A DNA stretch of 38,342 nt, from contig JAGLDR010000128.1 in the NCBI GenBank assembly GCA_023145475.1, positions 1 through 38,342 on the forward strand, given 5' to 3'. A program made the position numbers and the translations under genes. This document shows positions 27,944 to 36,090 of the stretch, piece after piece. Source of the DNA: a bacterium (GTDB lineage: Bacteria; UBP6; UBA1177; JAGLDR01). The notes beneath the pieces were generated by a model. It was not told the DNA's origin and searched no databases. It was given only the letters and a program-made list of their open reading frames with translations. Every line of letters begins with the position of its first letter. Positions within the stretch are counted from its first letter, which is position 1.

Positions 27944-29334
27944 AAAAACTAACACTACTCATATTGTTGCTTTTGACCGCTTTGATGATGGTTGGCTGTA
28001 TAACAGGTAAAAAGCTAAAACAACAGATTAAACATGAACATGCTCGTTTAAATGCAGATGAGAAGCGAGGCGCAGACAAGTGCGTTCCTGTTGAGCTTGC
28101 TAAAGCATATAGTTATTTAGATTTTGCGCAGGCATCTCTTGATATGGGTGATTATCGCCGTGTTTATCACTATTTGAATGCAGAAAAAGCGATGGCTCAC
28201 ATCACTGCTGAAAAAGCAGATTCTTGCATTCCAAAAGATGCAGATAAAGATGGTGTCCTTGATAAAAACGATGCCTGTCCAACAAAACCAGGATTGAAGC
28301 AGTTTGCTGGTTGTCCCGATACAGATGGTGATGGTATTTCAGATAAAGATGACAAGTGTCCTCTTGTGAAGGGTGTTTTTGAAAGAAAAGGTTGTCCAGC
28401 TGATAAGGATTCTGATGGTGATAACATTCCAGATAAGATAGATCACTGTCCATTTGACAAAGAGGATTTTGATAAGTTTAAAGATGAGGATGGTTGCCCA
28501 GATCCAGATAATGATATGGATGGTGTTCTTGATGCTCAAGATCTCTGTCCTCTGAAGAAGGGGCCAGCCACAAATCAAGGCTGTCCTGTGAATGATAAAG
28601 ATGGTGACGGTATTCCTGATGAAATTGATAAGTGTCCTGAACAGCCAGAAGATATCGATACATTTGAAGATCAAGATGGTTGTCCAGATCCAAATAATGA
28701 TGGTGATGAGTTGCTAGATGTCAACGATAAGTGTCCACTTGATAAGGGTCCAACAGATAACTACGGTTGTCCTATTCTTGATACAGATGGTGATGGCGTC
28801 CCTGACATTGTTGATAAGTGTAAAATGGTTCCAGAAGATATCGACAAGTTTGAAGATGAAGATGGTTGCCCAGATCCTGACAACGATAAAGATGGTGTTT
28901 TGGATGTCGACGATAAGTGTCCGATTACTCCTGGTGTTAAAGAGGAGAAGGGTTGTCCTAAGAAGTATAAGTTGATTGTTGTAAAAGCAGCTAAGATTGA
29001 GTTGAAACAGAAGGTCTTTTTTAAGACAGGAAAAGCGGTTATTAACGCCAAGTCTTTTAAAATGCTTAAAGAGGTGGCAGATGCTGTTAAATCAATAAAA
29101 ACAATTAAAAAGATTGTTGTTGAGGGGCACACCGATGGAACAGGAAGCAGAAAGTACAACCTTCGCCTTTCTCAAAAGCGTGCCGAGGCTGTTCTCAACT
29201 TCCTTGTGAAGCATGGTGTCAGTAGAGATCGTATTGAGGCAAAGGGATATGGTCCAGATAAGCCTATCGCTTCAAACCGAACTCGTGCTGGTCGCTCAAA
29301 AAATAGGCGTGTGGAATTTAAAATTGAACAATAG
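27940..29334 (+). CDS. OmpA family lipoprotein with thrombospondin type 3 repeats
   Basis: MKKLTLLILLLLTALMMVGC lipobox; repeated DxDGDGxPDxxDxCP; C-terminal KIVVEGHTDGTGSRKYNLRLSQKRAEAVLNFLVKHGV...NRRVEFKI (OmpA peptidoglycan-binding). Confidence 0.92.
   Translation: MKKLTLLILLLLTALMMVGCITGKKLKQQIKHEHARLNADEKRGADKCVPVELAKAYSYLDFAQASLDMGDYRRVYHYLNAEKAMAHITAEKADSCIPKDADKDGVLDKNDACPTKPGLKQFAGCPDTDGDGISDKDDKCPLVKGVFERKGCPADKDSDGDNIPDKIDHCPFDKEDFDKFKDEDGCPDPDNDMDGVLDAQDLCPLKKGPATNQGCPVNDKDGDGIPDEIDKCPEQPEDIDTFEDQDGCPDPNNDGDELLDVNDKCPLDKGPTDNYGCPILDTDGDGVPDIVDKCKMVPEDIDKFEDEDGCPDPDNDKDGVLDVDDKCPITPGVKEEKGCPKKYKLIVVKAAKIELKQKVFFKTGKAVINAKSFKMLKEVADAVKSIKTIKKIVVEGHTDGTGSRKYNLRLSQKRAEAVLNFLVKHGVSRDRIEAKGYGPDKPIASNRTRAGRSKNRRVEFKIEQ
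28237..28959 (+). repeat. Eight TSP3-type Ca-binding repeats (coding)
   Basis: Repeated DKDGVLD/DGDGIPD...CP motifs read from the translation. Confidence 0.85.
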
Positions 29335-29351
29335 TTTTGTGAGTAGTATGT

Positions 29352-29777
29352 ATGTCTGAAAAAAACAAACCAAAAGAGGTAACGCAGGTCGTTGACGTTA
29401 CGGGTCGCTCAGCAGATGATGTTGTTCTTCATAACGATAGAGTGGCACAAAGAGTCTCCATTGAACTTGAGGTAACTACTCAAGGGCAGCATAACTTTTT
29501 TCATGGAATGACAGAAGATGTTAGTCAAGGTGGTCTTTTTGTTGCTACAACACAGCTCTATCCAATCGGCACAAATGTTGAAATAGTACTTCGACTCGAT
29601 GGAAGTGCTCTGCAGATAAAAGCAGAGGTAGTGTGGGTGAGAGATATTCCTCAATCAGAGGGTGATACTCCTCGTGGAATGGGTCTCCATTTTTCAAATA
29701 TAGAGGATGGTGATTTACAAAAGATTCGACAATTCCTTCATAAGAAAGAACCACTATTTTTTGAAATGGATGAATAG
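29352..29777 (+). CDS. PilZ domain protein (TIGR02266-like)
   Basis: RVSIELEV...TEDVSQGGLFVATTQLYPIGTNVEIVLRL...EVVWVRD...GMGLHFSNI. Confidence 0.88.
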   Translation: MSEKNKPKEVTQVVDVTGRSADDVVLHNDRVAQRVSIELEVTTQGQHNFFHGMTEDVSQGGLFVATTQLYPIGTNVEIVLRLDGSALQIKAEVVWVRDIPQSEGDTPRGMGLHFSNIEDGDLQKIRQFLHKKEPLFFEMDE

Positions 29778-30033
29778 CCATAAATTTATTGTTATCCCAG
29801 AGAGTGTTGCAGATTGGATTATCCGTAGAGGTGGCGCTTTTTTTGCCCACTTTCTGATTTCTCTTCTTCTCTTCTTTTTTACTTTTTTTGCCACGATTGC
29901 AACAATTTTATCTCCGCTTTTTTCTCTTTTATTAACAGAGCAGGGAGCAACAGCTTACCGTGAAATTACGCAAAATAGAGAATGGTTGCGGCAGTGTGAC
30001 ACCCTGTTACATCAGCGGGAAGAGCAGCAATGA
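29770..30033 (+). CDS. Small membrane protein, unknown function
   Basis: Start at MNSHKFIVIPESVADWIIRRGGAFFAHFLISLLLFFFTFFATIATILSPLF; overlaps the PilZ stop and the next start (ATGA). Confidence 0.6.
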   Translation: MNSHKFIVIPESVADWIIRRGGAFFAHFLISLLLFFFTFFATIATILSPLFSLLLTEQGATAYREITQNREWLRQCDTLLHQREEQQ

Positions 30034-31616
30034 ATAGGCGTGATTTGGTTGTTATTCTTTCAGCATATACGATAAAAGTTGTTTTGGTTTCAGATGAATT
30101 ACGCTCACAATATGCCGTCAGTGAACATTTTGAACCTTCTGGTTTATTTGAGCAAGAGTATGCAGTTTTCACTGGAATTGTTGAAGATATTGAAGAACAG
30201 GTGGGAATTTCTCTGCTTGATGAAGAGGGCAACATCATTGTCGGAAGTAAGGATATGGTGGGTGTTAACGATGTCCATTTTGTCTTATTGCCTGAATACT
30301 TCTTGAATGGTTTTGTTGTTGCTCTTTCAAAGCTTTCATTGCATAAAATAGAGCGTTTGATATCCTCGCTTCCTATTACCCCACTTTATAAATCACATCT
30401 TATGGAGCTAAAGCCAGAAGAGATGGTCTCCTCTTTTAATCTTTTGAAGCCGGAGCTTACGATTTTAACGGGTGGTGAGATAGCATCTCCTGTGCGTGGA
30501 TTAGTCACACTCGCTGACTATTTCTCACTTGTAGAGAGTGATAAAACAGACAACTCACTTCTGTTTATTGGGAGCGGAGCTGAAAAGAACGAGATTTTTA
30601 AACGATTGATTCCAACATTTTCACTCTCTCATTTTTCCCCACATTTTGACAGAGATTCCACACTATTTACCGATATTTCTGACACGGTTAATGCTTTGCT
30701 ATTGAATCGCTTGAAGAGTCAACTCCCTGAGTTTTCTCCACTTTTCTCTTTTGGAAACGCGGCTCTTATTTCTGAAACTATCAGAGAGGAGGCGACCCAA
30801 ATCTCTCAATTCTATGAGGATAATGTTCTTGTCATCTACTATGCCTTTTCGTTTGTGGTATATGCTGTTTCTTGGAAAGAAGATGGCCAGTGGCAGTCAG
30901 ATCTGAAGATGGTTGAGTATAGAGACTTGCCTCAAATAGAGAGCTATCCAGCGTTGCAACTCTTGTTGGGGTCAGAGTTTTACAACCCTGTATTACTACA
31001 AGATTACGCCAGTGATATAGTAACATTGGCAACCCAGAACATAGATGCGATACTATCGGCAGGTCTTTCAGAGGAGGCCCTTTTCGATACAACAAATTCC
31101 TATCTTTTTTCTAAAGAACGCTCAGCTAAAGAACAGAAGTATCTATGCAACCGATTGGTCTATGGTGGGGAGCTTGTTGAGACGATAAAAGAGCGAGATG
31201 ACATTTTTAGGAATTTTAGTAGCATAAAACTTCTTGCCTCATTTGCTCACATCTATTTTGATGATGATCAGCGTTTTCTCGTTTTTTCTGCAATGGCGCA
31301 GAACAGCTCAGAGCAGGCAAAGATAGTTGTAGAGCAAAATACAGCGCCACCACTCTCTTTTCAAGGGTATAGCTTGATACCAGATTGTACGAGTAATCTC
31401 TCTAAAATAAGTATAAAACTTCTCATCTCTGGTGGAGATATAGACGGAACGACAACAAAAGAGCTCACCTCGGGCTATCGTCACTTTTTTCAGCTTACTC
31501 CAGGACAGAGGGCATTAATAGAGCTTTCTGGTGGAACAATAGCAGGAAAGAAAGAGCACACTTTTGTCTGTGAAGAGCAAGAGTTCTCTCTCTTTATTGA
31601 CTTGAGGAGTGTCTGA
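30030..31616 (+). CDS. MutL/GlmL-like (glutamate mutase L family) degenerate ASKHA-fold protein
   Basis: N-terminal RDLVVILSAYTIKVVLVSDE at the ASKHA phosphate-1 position; LLDEEGNIIVGSKD; LKPELTILTGGEIASPVRG; C-terminal LTPGQRALIELSGG...EFSLFIDLRSV resembling the MutL end. Confidence 0.5.
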   Translation: MNRRDLVVILSAYTIKVVLVSDELRSQYAVSEHFEPSGLFEQEYAVFTGIVEDIEEQVGISLLDEEGNIIVGSKDMVGVNDVHFVLLPEYFLNGFVVALSKLSLHKIERLISSLPITPLYKSHLMELKPEEMVSSFNLLKPELTILTGGEIASPVRGLVTLADYFSLVESDKTDNSLLFIGSGAEKNEIFKRLIPTFSLSHFSPHFDRDSTLFTDISDTVNALLLNRLKSQLPEFSPLFSFGNAALISETIREEATQISQFYEDNVLVIYYAFSFVVYAVSWKEDGQWQSDLKMVEYRDLPQIESYPALQLLLGSEFYNPVLLQDYASDIVTLATQNIDAILSAGLSEEALFDTTNSYLFSKERSAKEQKYLCNRLVYGGELVETIKERDDIFRNFSSIKLLASFAHIYFDDDQRFLVFSAMAQNSSEQAKIVVEQNTAPPLSFQGYSLIPDCTSNLSKISIKLLISGGDIDGTTTKELTSGYRHFFQLTPGQRALIELSGGTIAGKKEHTFVCEEQEFSLFIDLRSV

Positions 31617-32515
31617 TGAATCGTCTGATAAAACAGAAAATATCACTCTCTTCTGAGGCACAAATAGCAGTCGATGTTGATGATGTGCTTACTCCTGATA
31701 CAATTATGGCAACAACTCCCTCTGTGGTGAAAAGACTCTTCTTATCACATCTTTTTAATCAGAAGAAAGAGGATAAAGTTGTTGTTGCTGTCTCTGTTGG
31801 TGATGTTGTAAAAGCAGGAGATAACTTGATTTTTTACCCTCGTTCATTCGTGAGACTCTTTTTTGCAATAGAGGCATTCTTTTCAGATGAAGAGAGAGAA
31901 AAAAGCTCTTACATTACTCAATTCTTGCGGCAGAGTAAACATCAAAAGAGATGGTGGTTCTCTTTTTTGATTCCCGCTTTAAAATCTCGGTATGATGGAG
32001 TGGTTGAACTTGTCTCTCTTGAAGGAAATATTATGGTTATAAAACGGGAAGAAGGCACCCTTTCCCTGCAGACAAATACCTATGGAAAAGTAGCAAGCAT
32101 TACAAATAACCGGATAGAGATTGCCTCTTTTGGCACTCTTTTAACCGCTGGTTTTGGATATGGTCCCCGTGTCAGCGGGCTTTTACAGAGTGAATCTAAT
32201 GAGAATGCCCCTCTCTTTCTTGAAAAGGGTACATTAGATAGAGAGTCTCTTCTTGCACTCCTTAATTCAGAACGAAGAGGCGTTATTGCAAATGCAATCA
32301 CCTTTGACGCTGTTGAACTTCTTGTCACGCCTGGGTTTTCACCGAATTGTTCTATTATTGCCTTTTCAATTGTAAAGGATATTTCCTCTTCTAAAGATGG
32401 TGTGAAGATGAGAGATTTCAGGAAAGATAATCTCGCAGTTACCCTTCTTCCACACTCCCATCCGCAGTATGGTGTCCATGCATCCGCTCTTCTAATACAT
32501 GGAGAAGAGAGATGA
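31616..32515 (+). CDS. Uncharacterised protein with barrel-sandwich (lipoyl-like) segments
   Basis: VVVAVSVGDVVKAGDNLIFYPR and SRYDGVVELVSLEGNIMVIKREEGTLSLQTNTYGKV resemble biotinyl/lipoyl-like strands; coupled to the upstream gene by TGATG. Confidence 0.5.
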   Translation: MNRLIKQKISLSSEAQIAVDVDDVLTPDTIMATTPSVVKRLFLSHLFNQKKEDKVVVAVSVGDVVKAGDNLIFYPRSFVRLFFAIEAFFSDEEREKSSYITQFLRQSKHQKRWWFSFLIPALKSRYDGVVELVSLEGNIMVIKREEGTLSLQTNTYGKVASITNNRIEIASFGTLLTAGFGYGPRVSGLLQSESNENAPLFLEKGTLDRESLLALLNSERRGVIANAITFDAVELLVTPGFSPNCSIIAFSIVKDISSSKDGVKMRDFRKDNLAVTLLPHSHPQYGVHASALLIHGEER

Positions 32516-33582
32516 TGCGATTTTTAATACTTATCTTTTTGGTGGTGCCGCTCCACGCTTTTACGCTTCACTTTCATGGCAATCCAGCTGTTACCAATCT
32601 TACGGAAATCTCTGTCGATGGTGCTTTAAAAGAGGGGCAAATAGTTAAGATTTTTGCGCAAAAAAGAGATACAAAGCCCCTTTTCGTGAAAGAGGTTAGG
32701 ACTCTTCCCGCCCGCTTTATGATTGCTTCATCTTTTGCACAATGTTATTACATACAGGTTATCAATAGTAATGGAATAACAGAGGATTATGCTCCAAAAT
32801 GTAAGGAATCGCCATCAATTATCAATCTCCACCAGCTCTATTTGTGGTTATTGCTCGCACTTTTTGCAGGGATTCTTTTTCTTTTCACCCATTTTATAAA
32901 AAACCGTATAGCTCAAGAAGAGAAGGTAACAATAGGCTTTGCTTCATTTGTTCAACGACTGCATCTTCATGCCTTAGAGCAGGGGAAAGACATAATTTTT
33001 TCAACGGGGGGCGGTATTTCAGCAAGTTTTCAGAATTTTGCTGGATTTCTCACCTTCAGAGAGATGAATGAGACAGCAAGAAAAGCAGGAAGCACTCTTC
33101 CGCTCTATACTTCTGATCCTGTTATTCACCAGATGGCTCTTGAATATGTTGATAAGAAACAGTCGCTCTCCTCAATAATTTTCAGTGGTGGAAGTGACTT
33201 AACGCATATGCTTCTGTTGAAGCGAGAGGTCTCTCGGCTAAAAGGAGAGAGTATGGTAATTATGGTCGGTGATTTGACCTCGCAAACTCTTCTCTGTGTT
33301 ACCCCTCTCAAGCAGGAAAAAAACAGCGTAATTGTCGGAACAGTTAATCTTGATACACTCTCTTCTCTTCTTCCGTCAACTACGGCAATTGGTATTGGTT
33401 CTGAGCTGTTTTTCCTTCTTTCAGCCTTTCAGAAACCCTTGGTTCTGCTGTTAGTTCGACTTTTTACCATCTTGTCGATAGTTATAATTTCACTCATTCT
33501 TCTTGCTACTACGATTTCTCTTTTTATGGAAAGTAGCACCCTTTTCACCATTTTGCACAACTTATTTGGAGGTGCAATATGA
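32512..33582 (+). CDS. DUF6754-like membrane protein
   Basis: Signal peptide, TM at LYLWLLLALFAGILFLFTHF, then GKDIIFSTGGGISASFQNFAGFLTFREMNETARKAGSTLPLYTSDPVIHQMALEYV; C-terminal TM. Confidence 0.5.
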   Translation: MMRFLILIFLVVPLHAFTLHFHGNPAVTNLTEISVDGALKEGQIVKIFAQKRDTKPLFVKEVRTLPARFMIASSFAQCYYIQVINSNGITEDYAPKCKESPSIINLHQLYLWLLLALFAGILFLFTHFIKNRIAQEEKVTIGFASFVQRLHLHALEQGKDIIFSTGGGISASFQNFAGFLTFREMNETARKAGSTLPLYTSDPVIHQMALEYVDKKQSLSSIIFSGGSDLTHMLLLKREVSRLKGESMVIMVGDLTSQTLLCVTPLKQEKNSVIVGTVNLDTLSSLLPSTTAIGIGSELFFLLSAFQKPLVLLLVRLFTILSIVIISLILLATTISLFMESSTLFTILHNLFGGAI

Positions 33583-34625
33583 AGCGAGGAGTCTCAATTG
33601 TCATAGTTTTAGCCGCACTCTTCTCTCTTGTTATCTCTCTCTTTCCTGCATTAAAGTCAACACAAGCTTTTTTAATGGAATCATTTATCATAGTTCTCGC
33701 AACAGCGGTGCTTTATGGCATCCTCTCGCTCTTCTATCGTAGTTTTAGTATGATTGGTGATGAGGGCGACACAGGCTGGCATGGATTTTTTATATTTTTA
33801 GGTTTTATGACGCTTCCAATTTTGTTGTTAGTGAGCAGCAATACAGCGTGGTTTGCAAAAAGTGAGCTTCTCTTCTCTTACCCAGAGATTGTTCCAGCCG
33901 TTGTCGAGTTAGAGATGGATAAAGAGCCTTATTTAGCAAATATGCCACTGAAAAAGCAGGCAATTCTTGTTGTTTCTCAAATGACAGCACCCTCTTGGAA
34001 TCCAACAAATGATTTGTTAGTAAAGGCGGGTATCTCAATGCAATCACTGAGAGAGATGGTTCAGAAGAATGCTCCCGTTCATAACAAAAAGATTGATGAA
34101 CTCTTTTCGGCTGGAGATGCAAAACTGTTTGCAGAGACAGCTTACAAAGTTTCACGGACTCTTAATATCCTTGTGCGACATATAGCAAAAGGATCCATTT
34201 CACAACAAGAGTGCAGCGTTTTAGGTGTGTCACCAAAAACAGAAGAGCTTTGTTCCCGTTTGAAAAAATATCGTATTACTCCATCAAAAGCAGTTATTCG
34301 TACCGTTATGCGTACTGTTATACATCCGCTACAGACAACTTTTTTCGCACTTCTTCTCTTCTATCTTCTCGTTTCAATTGTAACTTTTAAGAGTGATAAA
34401 AAGGCAACAGTACTACTATTTCTGGGCACTGCAGTCTTAACCTTGCTGACTCAAATTCCCTTGGTTATATTTCCCTCTTCTAACCATGCTCTTTCATTGT
34501 TAGAGCGTCTCCTTCTTATTCCTACAATTGCTGTTTACCGAGCGGTTATACTTGGTTCTGGTGTTGCTTTCTTACTCTATCTGTTCTATGTACTCTACAT
34601 TGTAATCAAAGGGAGAGTGCGATGA
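33579..34625 (+). CDS. Multi-pass membrane protein, unknown function
   Basis: About six hydrophobic segments; ATGA overlaps both neighbours. Confidence 0.7.
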   Translation: MKRGVSIVIVLAALFSLVISLFPALKSTQAFLMESFIIVLATAVLYGILSLFYRSFSMIGDEGDTGWHGFFIFLGFMTLPILLLVSSNTAWFAKSELLFSYPEIVPAVVELEMDKEPYLANMPLKKQAILVVSQMTAPSWNPTNDLLVKAGISMQSLREMVQKNAPVHNKKIDELFSAGDAKLFAETAYKVSRTLNILVRHIAKGSISQQECSVLGVSPKTEELCSRLKKYRITPSKAVIRTVMRTVIHPLQTTFFALLLFYLLVSIVTFKSDKKATVLLFLGTAVLTLLTQIPLVIFPSSNHALSLLERLLLIPTIAVYRAVILGSGVAFLLYLFYVLYIVIKGRVR

Positions 34626-35440
34626 ACGATAGAGGACGATTAATTATAGGAATTACCCTGATTTTACTGGTGGCTATTTCACTGAATTTTTCATATGACT
34701 CTTTTGTAAAATCTGAGCAATCAACTGATTTCATTAATAAGATAAGTGCTATTCCCGATGGCTCACTGGTTGTTGTTCACCTTGCTTTGCTCTATGATGA
34801 ATCGATAGAAATAGAGCCTGCATTTACGACTTTGCTTTGGTATCTCTCCCGCAAAAAGATGGAGGTTGTTTTTATTCCTCTGACGATTGAAAGCGGATTT
34901 ATTCTGGAAAACAGCGCAGAGACAGTTCGGAACTTTCTTCTTGAAAAAGAGGCTTTTCCTGAGATTGTTTCTACTGGTTCTTACCGCGCATCTTCACCTA
35001 ATCATTCGTGGAGTATCTGTAATTTTACTCCAGGCTCTCTTTTTGCAATGAGACACTTCTCTCTTGATTATCTTGGATGTTACAATGATAAGATAGAGCA
35101 GTTACACGATTTACAGGCAGTTTTTGTTGTTGGATCTGTGGGATTTGATGGGATGCCTGCCCCAATGCTCTATACCCTCTTTGGACAAAAAGCACAGCTA
35201 CACACACCGCTCTATGTTATTTCATCTGCTCAAAAGAGACCGATGTTAGAGCCACTTGTGAAAACAGGTCAAATAAGAGCTATGATTTCTGGTAATTATA
35301 ACAGTCTCGCCTTTGCTGCGCAGCTTCAATCACCAGTAGATTATTCAAAAAAGTCGGTGGCAATCACTGCATTGATTGTGGCCGTTATTTTTCTTTTAGT
35401 TGGGATGATGATTAACACACTGTTCAGGAAAAAAGAGTGA
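34622..35440 (+). CDS. Bitopic membrane-anchored protein, unknown function
   Basis: N-terminal TM (LIIGITLILLVAISLNF), soluble domain, C-terminal TM (VAITALIVAVIFLLVGMMI). Confidence 0.7.
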   Translation: MNDRGRLIIGITLILLVAISLNFSYDSFVKSEQSTDFINKISAIPDGSLVVVHLALLYDESIEIEPAFTTLLWYLSRKKMEVVFIPLTIESGFILENSAETVRNFLLEKEAFPEIVSTGSYRASSPNHSWSICNFTPGSLFAMRHFSLDYLGCYNDKIEQLHDLQAVFVVGSVGFDGMPAPMLYTLFGQKAQLHTPLYVISSAQKRPMLEPLVKTGQIRAMISGNYNSLAFAAQLQSPVDYSKKSVAITALIVAVIFLLVGMMINTLFRKKE

Positions 35441-36060
35441 TGCAGTTATATAATATAGGGGTATGGATATCCGCTCTTCTCACGCTGATAGTATTAAGTG
35501 CTATGTTTCGTGAGAATAGAGTCTATCGTGCGGTAGAGTCATACTTTATAGGCCTCTCTGCGGCACTTTTGGGATACTATCTTTTTGTAGATGTTATCTA
35601 TATGCGCATTGCAACACCTCTGATGAGTGGAAATCTGCTCTATCTGATTCCACTTTTGCTCAGTATTCCAATCTTTTTTCGGAGAATCCCTGTAATCTAT
35701 AGAGGAACTCCGTGGATTGTTGCGATGGGGATTGGTGTCTATATTGCTGTGGTTATGACAAGAATATTTGATGGATTAGTGCTTCGTCAACTCGCCCTGT
35801 TTATTCCTACTTTCCATACAGGTGGCTTTTCTTGGTCAGATGTCACCCCCCTTCTTTCAGGCGTGATTGCAACAGCGGTTCTCTTCCACTTCTCGCCTTA
35901 TAAGAAGGTGACAATCTCTGGAAAGATTTTTGATTCTGTTGCGGTCATCTCTATGGTAGTTGCACTTGGTGTTCTTTTGGGCTATACTGTTGCGTCTTAT
36001 ATTGCGCTGTTTGTTGATAGAATCTATTTTTTAATAGAGACTTTCTTAAAGATGATATAA
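35437..36060 (+). CDS. Multi-pass membrane protein, unknown function
   Basis: MQLYNIGVWISALLTLIVLSAMFRENRVYRAVESYFIGLSAALLGYYLF...; overlaps the previous stop. Confidence 0.7.
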   Translation: MMQLYNIGVWISALLTLIVLSAMFRENRVYRAVESYFIGLSAALLGYYLFVDVIYMRIATPLMSGNLLYLIPLLLSIPIFFRRIPVIYRGTPWIVAMGIGVYIAVVMTRIFDGLVLRQLALFIPTFHTGGFSWSDVTPLLSGVIATAVLFHFSPYKKVTISGKIFDSVAVISMVVALGVLLGYTVASYIALFVDRIYFLIETFLKMI

Positions 36061-36090
36061 GTAGAAAAATAATAAAAAAGGAGTATTGAT

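Noticed and set aside
27509-27955. 148-aa minus-strand ORF (FWLNLFCRR...) and 27537-27749 (-)
   Set aside because: Antisense of the Pro/Lys-rich coding region; composition artefact.
28339-29159. Several minus-strand ORFs opposite the TSP3 repeats
   Set aside because: Antisense of repetitive Asp-rich coding sequence.
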